Origin: Psilocybe azurescens
Lineage: Eukaryota > Basidiomycota > Agaricomycetes > Agaricales > Agrocybaceae
DNA length: 52,612 nt
Assembly: GCA_023853785.1 (NCBI GenBank)
Contig: JAJIRX010000060.1
Location: forward strand, 1-52,612
Direction of reading: 5' to 3'
Part shown: in pieces, positions 40,801 through 50,789 of the stretch
Layout: every line of letters begins with the position of its first letter
How positions within the stretch are numbered: the first letter of the stretch is position 1
Notes under the pieces: model-generated
Told to the model about the DNA's origin: nothing
Database searches by the model: none
What the model saw: only the letters and a program-made list of their open reading frames with translations
Made by a program: the position numbers and the translations under genes

Positions 40801-40984
40801 ATATATATTCTTTATTATCTATAATTTTTGAAGTTCTACATTTCCTTGTTCACTCAAAATTGTGAGTGAACAAACATGTTAATGAAGAGTTTTAATATGT
40901 ATGTCATGCAGTGCTCAGTCACTTTTTGCAATGCTGAGTAAGGATATACACTATGTAGGACTGCATATCAACACCTCAACTGAG
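37831..40984. other. CpG-depleted, AT-rich island (probable methylated repeat)
   Basis: Reading the whole stretch I count only two CpG dinucleotides (at about 39891 and 40274) in roughly 3.15 kb, whereas the flanks have many. TG/CA words are very common. The edges are abrupt, near CpGs at 37830 and 40985. This is what CpG methylation followed by deamination leaves in agaricomycete repeats. I could not find terminal inverted repeats, LTRs or a transposase, so the element type is unknown. It contains the small spliced gene at 39055-39597. Confidence 0.7.
39055..39597 (+). CDS. Small orphan protein of an agaricomycete-restricted repeat-associated family
   Basis: Two exons, 39055-39207 and 39268-39597, join in phase 0 through a 60-base GTAAGT...GACAG intron and encode 160 residues. 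The first exon is polar (PSYDLIEAKATLKQVH). The second carries KPVAFKTGDIVWVTMSFVAY followed by a LKALTLIEEK stretch. The pattern PVxFxxGDIVxxxxSFVxxP...LxxLTLL recurs, from memory, in many short hypothetical proteins of mushroom genomes; no function is known to me. The reading frame has stayed open and spliced although its coding DNA contains no CpG, so either the gene is under selection or the element is recent. No partner gene is adjacent. Confidence 0.6.
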
Positions 40985-41320
40985 CGACTACAATCACCAT
41001 GTGCAATACAATCCATAAAAGAAAAATGTTTGAGCCTAAGGCTATATCCTCGTGCCACCAATAGAAGCGGAAATAACCGAGTGGCCAAATATGACCGGAT
41101 TTAAATATAAATATCACGTGAAAACATTAACTAAAGAGGAAAGGGCTTTCTATCCCCTTCTGATCTCTCAATCAATCAATTTGTCAATATCAGCCAATCA
41201 GCGATTATAACACATGCCGCAAAATAATAATAATATATTATTATTTATCGTTATCGTATCATAGTAAGCAGCTGAAAATGCCACTTTTTGAGTAACACGT
41301 GCTTAATGTTACAAGGTCAC

Positions 41321-41347
41321 ATCACGTTATAAAATAAATCACGTTAT
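41321..41347 (+). repeat. Direct repeat ATCACGTTAT x2 upstream of ASF1
   Basis: Two exact copies of ATCACGTTAT, seven bases apart, lie about 165-190 bases before the ASF1 ATG, next to a CACGTG-type core (ACACGTG near 41296). It could be a paired binding site; no factor can be named. Confidence 0.4.
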
Positions 41348-41509
41348 CGAAGATAGATTTTGTGACAACAGCAGGGGTCCCTGGTTAAAAGAACGAGTCT
41401 ATTACTACGTAATAGGACTCGTAATCTCGCTACCCTTGTGTTTTGCAAGGTTCTCACTCCACATTAATCTTTCGAGCCTTCCTTTTGTCGTCCAAAAGAC
41501 TTACACGAA

Positions 41510-42250
41510 ATGGCTGTCACGATTCGGGTGAGTCTTGTCCCTTCTTCAAAGGAATCTACTTGGGTTGACACTCACAGTCCAGAATGTCGAATTCATGAAC
41601 AACCCGGCGCGCTTTTCAGATGTGTACCGATTCAGAGTCACATTTGAATGCATAGCCCCTCTAGAAGACGGTAAGTATCTCATCCGGAGTTCTTGTATCA
41701 GAAAAGCTGATTGCGCCTTAGATCTTGAATGGAGGCTTATTTTCGTGTCGTGTCCAGGTGACGAAGCGCTGGATCAAGAACTGGATGATTGTCTCGTCGG
41801 ACCAGTCCCACAGGGAATCAACTCATTTGAGTTTGAAGGCTCTGCTCCCGATCCCTCTAGGATACCCGAGGACGACGTTCTTGGAGTGGCTGCACTCATT
41901 CTTACGGGATCCTACAAAGACCAAGAGTTTGTACGGGTGGGATACTATCAAAACACAGAATACGACAACGAGGAGATGAAAGAGACACCACCACTGAAGA
42001 TCATGTTCAATCGCCTGGTGAGAGACATCAGCGCCAAACCTCGCGTAACCCGTTTCCATATCAAGTGGTGCGTATCAAAAAGTTATACACAGCTTTGCTC
42101 TCTAATATAATATTTCTTTCCTTAGGGATGTTTCTCCACCACAGCCCACTCAAGTTGCTCGGTGCTGCGACGTCTGCCTCAGTACCTTCCGCCGACGACA
42201 TCAGTAACGAGGTCGACAAGATGGAGGTTGAACCCAATGGCAATTCATGA
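41510..42250 (+). CDS. ASF1: Histone H3-H4 chaperone ASF1
   Basis: A nuclear chaperone that hands H3-H4 dimers to CAF-1 and HIR during replication and chromatin assembly. Four exons: 41510-41527, 41578-41670, 41722-42067 and 42126-42250. Conserved strands are visible in order: VQNVEFMNNPARFSDVY, RVTFECIAPLED/DLEWRLIFV, LDQELDDCLVGPVPQGINSF, PDPSRIPEDDVLGVAALILT, YKDQEFVRVGYYQNTEYD and KPRVTRFHIKW. These form the immunoglobulin-like core that binds the H3 C-terminus. The acidic tail ends DDISNEVDKMEVEPNGNS. Two frame problems remain: the first donor joins in phase only if one G is added to the GGG at 41526-41528, and the last exon changes frame near 42150-42160. The tail is shorter and less acidic than in yeast. 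It is convergent with MCM10, 181 bases away. Confidence 0.92.
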
Positions 42251-42431
42251 CCAGACCCAAACGACACTTGTAATATTTCACTTCATTTTCTTGCTTCATA
42301 CTGTAGCTTACACTATTTAAGTCGTTGTTCTCTGAATATACCATTGATTGTTCAACACTCCAATTGAAACAAATTTTTCTCTTATAAAAGTACACCGCTC
42401 CGTCGTAAAGAAATACAAAGCAAAGTAAAAA

Positions 42432-44866
42432 TCAGAAATCGTCGAGATCAACCATCTTCACTTCGGATTCGTTTGCCTTTACCGCCCTGCCACTCTGCGT
42501 CAATGTCTCTGGTAACTCGTCATCTGAGCCACTACCCAAATCACACATCTGCTCCTTCCCTCGGTCGGCGCCACTTTATCTCGTTTCGGTGCTATAACTC
42601 CGGATCGGATTCGTGGACCTGGCTTTGGACCCAGTGCAATATCTTTTCTTCCCTGTAGAACGGCTTCGAGAGCCTCTAACTGGTTTGGCAGACATAACAT
42701 TAAAAATCAGAAAGACGAAAACATGTGAACCACACCTTTTCTTGAACACCTTTCTTCTCCATACGTTGTTGACCTGGTTTCAGAGACGGATCAAAACCTA
42801 GTGACTTGATAATTTCTGCAGAATACGCTGTCTTCCGAAGGTTGGTGTCCTTCCCGTCGTCATTACCACCATTACCCTCTTCATCACTGCTATCCCTTGA
42901 TTTCTTCCGTTTCTTCGGGTCAGTAGTCACCTTATTCGTACTCTTCTCACTTTTCCTTTCCTTGACGAGCACGCAATTCACCTCTCTGGCTTTCATCACG
43001 GCCTTCATCCCTTCTTTATCTCGCTGTAACAGAGCCTTGAGAGCTCTGTCCGAATCTTTTCCATCTATCAATCGCTTCGCCCTGGCTTGTCCTTCCCTTC
43101 CCATTGGTTCACTGATGAACATCGTCTTTGGATCAGACGACGACCCAGTTACAATATGTCCTGAGACCATATACGTCGCACCGTTACCAGCAATATCGTC
43201 GGAAGGTTTCAGGCCCCATTTACGCAATGGGTCATAGCCGTTTTTGCTCTTATGTGTCGCAGAGCTAGACATGCCTGATGTACTGCAACGACCATAACAA
43301 ATGAATATATGAATACGCACGAACAGAGTGGCCTGAGCCGGAGAAAAACACATACCCCACGGAAAACTCAGGACGTGCGGCTCTTCGGCGTTGTACAGCA
43401 TTTTGCACATGGTAATCGCAGACATCACTGAGCCGCTTGTCACACCAGCTTCCACAGATCTTGCCATCCTGTTTTCGAACAGTACACATTCCCAGGTCTC
43501 GCGCCCGGCCAAGCACCATGATAGATGATGCGGATTCAGCTGTCAATGCCAGCACGTTGTTCACTGGATGAGGGCTATCGTTTGACCTCTTCGACATAAT
43601 GCAATTAACGTCGCGTTAGATCCAAAGCAAGAATCGTTATACTCACCTGGAAAGGTTTTAGGATCTTAGGATTCAAAAGCGCAATAACATCCCCTCTTTC
43701 ACATCCATAAGATGCTCAAATGCTCCTCGACTCCCTCCTCTATACAGCTTATCCGGCTTCCTTCCATCATCTCTTGGAATCAAATCAAACCCATCTGACT
43801 CAAAAAGCAGCAGCGTTAGGAAGGCATCGCCCCTGATCGTTGAGGTGCCCCCTGTCGCAGATGAAGTTGGCCCTGACCGCGCCCCGAAGTCAACAAGTCT
43901 CAAATTGACGTATTTCTTGCCAGAGGGCTTCTCTGGCTCATTGTCTCTATCTTTCCCCTTCTCTTTCCAGTGTTTCTTGTTGCTATCTGGGTCACCGCTC
44001 TCTCGCTCGATGGTGACCGGTGCGCGGGTGAACTTGATCGGACCACGTTCTGCCACCACGGCGATGGTAATCCAGTCGCCAGGTACAGGAACATCGTATC
44101 CTTGTTTGTCGGGAAGGAGTCGAATCGCAGAGTATAAACGAGATGGCGAGAGGTAGTATCGTGCTGCCATATGATCATTAAACTCCTCGTGAGATACTAT
44201 CCGCGAGCTCATGGCATGATGGATGGGATGGGACTTCATGGCAATTCCTGAGTAAGGTTCCAATTTCTCGAAAGTTGGGTCATCAGAGGGTGGGGTATGT
44301 TCGTATGGGCCGGATTCGAGGTTCTCAATGAGCGCCAGTCTTTCATCACGTTTATTCCCGGGGACTTCGTGTTCCACAGGTGGTTGTATCTCCGGCCGGT
44401 CAGCAAATGCAACTGAGCGTGTGTGCGATTCTGGCACATCATCCGTATCCGCTCTTCGACTGATGCTTGCCAGTTTTCCAATTAGATTTGAAGGAGCGAG
44501 TTTCTTGAACTGTTCTACAGGAGGTTTACTGCTTCTACCACTATCCCGTGACGTATTCTGCGATCCTGTGTGAAATACAGGCCGGGCAAGTGGCTTCTTC
44601 AGGGAGCGTTCGTCAGTCTTTCTCTTCTTCTCTAGAGATAAAGTAATGAGAAGATTCTCTATAGTCAATTTGAGTCACTCACTCGGTGATGGTGTCGCCG
44701 GTGCCAATGTTATAGGCCCCAAAGCCTTCCTCTTCGGTGATTTGACCTTCAACGCCGTCTCGGGTTCAGGTTCAGGCTCCAGACATGCCTGCAGTAGAGC
44801 TATCTGTTTCTTTATGTCTTCCTGTGTTTGTTTTCTAGCAGTATTTCTGCTGGTTGAAGAATTCAT
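42432..44866 (-). CDS. MCM10: DNA replication initiation factor MCM10
   Basis: It binds MCM2-7, DNA polymerase alpha and DNA, and is needed for CMG helicase activation. Start ATG at 44866 (MNSSTSRNTARKQTQED), with a first intron rejoining as PKKKRKTDER, a probable nuclear signal. The OB fold runs through DWITIAVVAERGPIKFT, KKYVNLRLVDF, GDAFLTLLLFESDGFD and EHLMDVKEG to LNPKILKPFQ. The Mcm10 zinc finger follows: MCTVRKQDGKICGSWCDKRL then DVCDYHVQNAVQRRRAA. The middle (GYDPLRKWGLKPSDD), a basic block and an acidic Ser stretch lead to a C-terminus ending KMVDLDDF. The frame needs one extra G at the GGGG at 43691-43694 (after KEG) and one at the GGG at 42558-42560. Metazoan-type C-terminal zinc domains are absent, as in other fungi. 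Confidence 0.92.
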
Positions 44867-44911
44867 GGTTACAGATGTTTCAAACCAAGTCGCGTCGATC
44901 GTAAATACACA

Positions 44912-44917
44912 ACGCGT
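44912..44917 (-). promoter_or_regulatory. MCB element (ACGCGT) upstream of MCM10
   Basis: A perfect palindromic ACGCGT about 46 bases before the MCM10 ATG, with a CGCGTC half-like site 20 bases nearer the gene (about 44891). In yeasts ACGCGT is bound by the MBF complex and drives G1/S transcription of replication genes; use here is inference from sequence and from the gene's role. Confidence 0.5.
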
Positions 44918-44953
44918 GTGTCGGAGTCTTAAATTAAAATAGATGTGAGTCAC

Positions 44954-46144
44954 GTGTAAAGTTCGCGGTCTTTCAATTTCAGGAGGATCGTTGAAATGCC
45001 TTGAGTTCGAGGGAGGACTGTTTATAACCTATGTTAGAGCATTTAATGAGCGGTCTTGTATCAGTTTAAAAGAATAAAGAAGACCAGGTTTGTCAATTCT
45101 GAGCTGACTCATTTTGTTCTCCGAATTACTTATTCTGTCGCAAGTTCTGGAATTGGGAGAGGTATTAAAATATCAAAATACAGAAAGAGCTTTGGTTTCT
45201 CTATTCCAAAATACATTTAGTCTCTTTATTACCAACTACTCAGCAGAGTTGTATTTTATAACCGTCAATATCATTGTCTCCTGGCATACCTAATGAATGG
45301 ACCATATCGTATTAGTGTACATCCTATCGTCAACCACTGTTCAAGCCGAAGCCTACCAGGCTATATCCTGAGAGTATTCTAGTTCTCTCTCGGTGCATTT
45401 ATTTGACGCAAAAGGCATTTCTGACGGCTCAATACTGCTTTCTGTACCCCATGGGACACGCGACTAACACCCTGTCGTGCACACAGTTTCTAGTGGTATG
45501 AACAGCATTCAGTGATTATCAAAGCACCGGAGAGTACCTGAAGACTGGTATTCACAAATATGTGATTCAAGCTAACAGATAATGAGTCAACTCCTCACTT
45601 GCTCCTCAATGGCACCCGTTTCCCATGATCAAGTCAAAGCAGTGAACCCATTGTTTCTACCGGCCTCGTGGGTTATGATACATTGACCCCATCGATATCA
45701 GTTCTATTTCTAGCCGGACGTTATGCGTTGCGCCCTTTCCACAGGTATAATTCGAGGGTCAGAGATGTGGCTAGATGTTGTTGATTGAAGTTGTCGTCTA
45801 TTTGTCTTGATCCCACGGACCATCCTACTTCCACGTTTTGAAACTCAGATGGTGTGAAGAATCCTCGCTCTTCGCCACAAAACGCTGTGAAACTGGCCCG
45901 AGAGAGAGTATAAAATGAAGAATGACACAAATACACATTGTCCGACAGTGGGAGAGTGTATGAAATATGATGTGGAAATCCGTTGAATGGCACAATAGCA
46001 TAGGTCGTCTAAAATTGCGGCTCCGGGGAGTGCCGTGGTTTGCAAATGCCAACAGCCGCTGATTTGGGATCGTCAATTACAGCTTACCACTGACCTTCAT
46101 CTCGGTTGAGTGCCTGCTCCAAAACCGTCTCATCGTCAGCAAAC
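44954..46144. other. Intergenic region, no gene recognised
   Basis: Open frames on the minus strand between 45721 and 46076 overlap each other and show no family signature. Nothing else is seen. Confidence 0.45.
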
Positions 46145-47275
46145 ATGAACCAACCACAGAGTAGTATATCTTCTTTTACTACATCGCAATATCCCTCGCC
46201 CCCTGAGGGATCGTTGGCGCACTCATTTAGATGCGAAACCAAAATCGCGAATATCACCTATCGGATTAGGTCCCTCTCGAACTTCATTTCAGCAGCTAAA
46301 GAACTACTCGATTTTTTAATCTTCTTCCTTCAGCCTTTTAAAGTACCAGGGACAGGTTTGATTTTTTTTTTTCCTTTGTCCTTTTTCTTATGTTCTTATA
46401 ACTTTTGTTCAGATCATCTCCATTGTTGAGGTAACTTGATGTTGTGGTCTCCTGACTCTTCGGCTGCTAACAAAACTCACGTAATAGCTGGCTCGAAAAG
46501 CGCTCGAGTCTTCCGGGATTGTATTATTTCTATGGGCGTCATGCCCATCTAAACTAGTGGCGCACAAAGCAGCTTATATAGATATTCTAAGAATGCTCCA
46601 AGCCAAACAACGATACGTAGATACAGACTCAAAGAGTAAGTAATCATGCATAGACATTCACAGGATGACACCATACTCATCTGTTCGACTCTACTCACTT
46701 TAAATGTAGGGCGGGTGCGAGTGTTGCTAATGCCTCTGACCTCACATTTCTCCACATCTACGTCCTGGGCTTCAATCCCCACGGGCACTCTAGTAGCACA
46801 GACCCGAACTCAAAGCACTGTTTATTCCTCAATCTCGAACACTCCAGAAAGTGACTCTCCTTCAGACTCACGCGAGACCTTGTCATCCTCGATGCTCCGT
46901 GAGTCAACTGCATATAGCACAGCCATCCGTCCACGTCTCACGCTTATTCAACATCTCCTAGCGCCCAACGAATTTCGGCAAGTTGATAGACCAAGTAGAT
47001 CTCCGGCTGCTCCACGTCACCGGAGACTATGGGATACCCGTGAATTATCGTATGCCTCCGTCGGTCCAAGACACCGTAGTCGCAGCCGCAGTCCCCATCG
47101 TCTGCAACAAGTTACGGAGGGCAAAATCGACCAAGAGAATGTTGCTCCGGAGCGTGTAATCTCATTCCGTCAGGCTCCAAGAGCTCAACGATTCGGTATA
47201 TTTCTTACCAGCAGGTCCTCAATGCTCGGAAACTACAATCGCAAAGATCGGATTTCAAGTCTACCGGCTCATTAA
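46145..47275 (+). CDS. Hypothetical basic, RS-rich protein
   Basis: Not recognised. An ATG at 46145 opens a Ser-rich leader (MNQPQSSISSFTTSQYPSPP) with a helix, and a TAG acceptor near 46710 leads into a frame open to 47275. That frame contains Ser/Thr-rich sequence, a HRSRSRSPHR motif and QENVAPERVISFRQ before the stop. RS dipeptides and many Arg residues suggest a nuclear or RNA-associated protein, but this is weak. The donor between the two parts is uncertain (candidates near 46352) and the 46646 ATG could instead be the start. Confidence 0.45.
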
Positions 47276-48960
47276 CCGCCCCGCATTGATTTCCCGTCAT
47301 GTGTTCTTGATTCTAAATTACAGCATGTTTCTTTCTGCCTTTTTCCCTTTCACTTCATCACAATCTCCTCCTATTTTTCATTGATCACTGCTTTTTCCTA
47401 CTTTGGATTTCATTTTTACAGTTACCTAGGTTTTCAAGTTGCAGTTTGTACTCCGTAGTAAATGGTATCAATCATGTCGTTTCCTAACAAGTTCTAAGCC
47501 TGTTTGTCAGACAGATGTCAGATTGGATTTCATCAATGGTTACCAGATGGGACAATTCTACAGTGATTTCCAGCCCTTATAGATGTGTGAGCGACACTCA
47601 TCTGAAATGCTTATACTTCAATGACATTCACCTTGAAAGAGAATTTTATACGATCTCATAGACTTTGGGGCCTGTAGGCTACTACGGGCTGATAACCCGA
47701 GACCAGTTGAAGCCCCCCACACAACCGTGTGAATCTCAGAACTATTGTATCGAGTTAGCTCTTTACTTCTTATTACTTACTGATTGACTCTGTGGTTATG
47801 GTGTTTTTCGATGAGGTCCATGGCATTTGTATGGCACGGGAGTCAAGTGTTGCTATTCCACCCCTATTAGTATTGGTACAAGTAACATAGACAACGGATG
47901 GTCGTTCTTACCCTCAACGTCCAAGTGACTTCTCAGATCCGACTGACAGATTACAAGCATCCTTGTTAGCCCGTCTACCATTGCCGTTTTGTCATATATT
48001 TGCGCCTTTATCTGCGAAAGCCGAAAGTGTGGCACCAGGAAGACGTATCCTGGCCAACGGCAGGACGGCGCACAAACTCAATCTCTGACTTGATTTATGC
48101 ACCAGATACCAGGAAATACTGCTGATAGAAAATCCGCCGGCTGGTGTTTACGTTGATGTTTCCGTGGAAGCGGTGCAGGGCAAAACACTTTTCACTATCT
48201 GCACTGGAAAATTCATTTACCATCACGCAGCAATAAGAATATAATGGATATAAGTAGAATGAACAGCGGGGTTTTCAAATAATATTTATAGTTTTTTGAC
48301 CGGTCATTTAAATAGCATATATTTCATAGCGTTCTGTGAGCCTCGTCATTTACTGTGGAATTTGATGAACCAAGCTGGCTGCAGGGAGGCTGCAGGGAAG
48401 AAGTTTGTGTCATTCGACAAAAAGGAAGTGCATTGTGATCAAACTGCCAAGCAAATGATCGGGGATACAGGGGACGACCCGATATGGTCATGAGAGCGCT
48501 CTCCGGGCACGATGGCTCCAAGAAGATGGTTCAAGCAATTAGTCGCCAGCGCCACCATAGAGGTCATATAATCGTTAAAATATGCAGGGGCATCAGAGAA
48601 GCAATGTGATAAATTTTCCAATGCCATCTAGAGGGAGACAACAGAATACAACATAGCATAGAATGCAGTACATACGACCGTACGTCCTACAGTTCCCTTT
48701 GCGTAAAATGAAACGAGTCCGAAGTTTTGAAATTGTCGAAGTAAGCCGTTAAGTGGTCGTGAAGATAAAGGATAAACCTTGATAGAGAAAAGGTTCAAAA
48801 ATAGAAAATAAATACGGCCGTCTCGTCGTTAACTTCTCTCACTGGCACGGTCGAACGCATTGATTATAGCGATCATCGCTATTGTCGGAAGTGGATGTAA
48901 ATGACTATGCATGGGTACGTAGTCGCTGTTCGTCGTGTATGTCGAAAGCTCGTTCATCCC
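47276..48960. other. Intergenic region, no gene recognised
   Basis: The first 150 bases are pyrimidine-rich 3' flanking DNA. Short frames (for example 47853-48035 and 48296-48521) lack any signature. No repeat ends or RNA genes are visible. Confidence 0.45.
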
Positions 48961-50750
48961 TCATCTAATTTGAGAATACGCAGAATCCGAACTGGTGATG
49001 CTTAGCATACTTCCGCGTTTCTTGATCTTCGGTGGTTCCTTCCGCTTAGACCACACGTCGCAGATATTGATTTTTCCGTCCGCAGGTGTTTGATATATAA
49101 GCTTCGTCCCTGTCCCATCGAGTACGCTGTATCCAATGGCTCTTTCGACGCTCAGTCGAAAGGTCGACACCGTTGTGAAGTTCGGAAACGAGTGGACGGA
49201 AAGTGCATTCTCGAGGCAGGGTTTTGGGTTTTTGAAGTTGATAGGAACCGGTTCCCCAATGCGCGCCCCTTGTGTGGTGAGGACCTCCTTGCATTGGGGA
49301 GAAAAATGGATGCCAGTCATAACGGACCTCGCGTCTAACTTCGAAGGGAGGGCATTGGAATGTTTATTCTCGCTGACGTTCCAGATGCGTAGAATGCCCC
49401 TGACGTCACCAGTAGCAAGCACTTTGGGCTGCCACGGGCACCATGCCACAGACTGTAGAGACATAGGCTATCAGCTTAATGCTGGAGACGTAATGAGTTG
49501 GGACAAATAATTACCGATATCTTGCCACTTTGCAGAATCTTCTTGCTGCGGCGCTGGACAGCTTCGCCGACTTGCATCGGAGGTCCCAGGCCATTCTCCC
49601 AGCATAGGACATGTCCGTTGGCATCGCCACTTGCAAGGTATTTACCATCGACGCTCCAATCAAGCGTAGTGATTTCGCCTTCGTGTCGCGAGAATTTTCG
49701 CGATTGCTCCTTGATTTTGGAGTGGGGCAGACGGGTATCGTAGTGGCGAATGACACCCTTAAGACTACCGACTGTTAATATAGGCCCATTCCAGGCCATA
49801 GCAGAGATCTCTTTGGTCGTATGCCAAGACGTCGTCATTTTTTTGCCTTGACATCCCAGAGCTGAATACATCCCTTGGTCGTTCCAATGGCCATGATATC
49901 AGGTTGGAATTTAGCGTTAAGTTCCAAGGCGCGCAGGTTCCCCTGAGCCTCCTTCAGCTTCATTAGTTGTCCGATATCTTCATTGGCGCTACCATTGAGG
50001 TTCTTGTAGTGAACGCGATTTCCGCGAGTAAAGTAAACGAAGTTGTTGACAGAGCATCCCAAGAGTCGAACGGATACTTCGTTGGGAGTCGGGGACGTAT
50101 AGTCGACAGTGATACGGGTATTTCGCATCCAGTGCCTAGCGGATGTGTCTGGGGAATAAGGGGAAATGGGAGGTGGCAACAGGGACGCAGACGCAGCCAA
50201 ACGTATCTCCTCATGGTGGCGTCCTCAAGACCGGAGCCAGGTAGAGGCATTAGTTCCCTATTTATGAAGGGACTACCGTGTCGAGAGCTAGTAAACGATG
50301 AATGACGACTTAGAGGGCGGTCGAGGCGCAAAGATGGTGTATATTCAATGCTGGCCGAACTCAAGTCTTCAAAACTAGTTTCGAACAGAGAGCTACGACT
50401 CGGAAGTCTATCAGCCTAACAGAAAATGAGAGGTCAGAGAAGGTTGGCACATGAGATAGGCGATACCTTACGCCAAATCCAATCGAGTTAGATCGACCGT
50501 AGCTAGAGGGGATTGCCATAGCGGATAGGCGAGGTCTCCCGCCGCTAAGAGCACTGAATATGTCTGAATCGCCTGAAAAGTCTGCACAGAGATCAAATAG
50601 ATCAGAAGACGATACGCGGGATCGTTTGTTGTGATTTGCGGAAGTATTGGGGTCTAAAGCTTGGTCAGGACTTGAATCAACACGCTTCCTGACACCAAGG
50701 TTCACTGAACCGCTGGCTGAAGTAAAAGTTGATGCCGCTGGTGGATCCAT
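48961..50750 (-). CDS. CDC20/Fizzy-family WD40 activator of the anaphase-promoting complex
   Basis: It recruits substrates to the APC/C ubiquitin ligase. Three exons, about 50750-50472, 50415-49515 and 49452-48961, encode about 557 residues. The N-terminal part is disordered. Exon 2 opens with a C-box-like ADRLPSRSSLFE (canonical form DRFIP-x-R). The WD40 propeller begins around WMRNTRITVDYTS and proceeds through GCSVNNFVYFTRGNRVHY, GTTKGCIQLWDVKAKK, WHTTKEISAMAWNG, HEGEITTLDWSVDGKYLASG, SVAWCPWQPKVLATGD and a last blade with KINICDVW. The protein ends in Ile-Arg, the IR tail that docks on the APC3 TPR subunit. The variant C-box and divergent propeller suggest a specialised, perhaps meiotic, member rather than the housekeeping CDC20 or CDH1. 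Two one-base losses (about 50215-50216, and the seven-T run at 49838-49844) break the frame; restoring both gives a length divisible by three. Confidence 0.87.
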
Positions 50751-50789
50751 ACCGCCGATCTTCGTGAAAATTGTTGTATTCGGCAATAT

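Noticed and set aside
41535..42110. ASF1 start within the first intron (unspliced reading)
   Set aside because: The frame upstream of VQNVEF is intronic; the ATG at 41510 gives the expected short first exon once one G is added at the donor.
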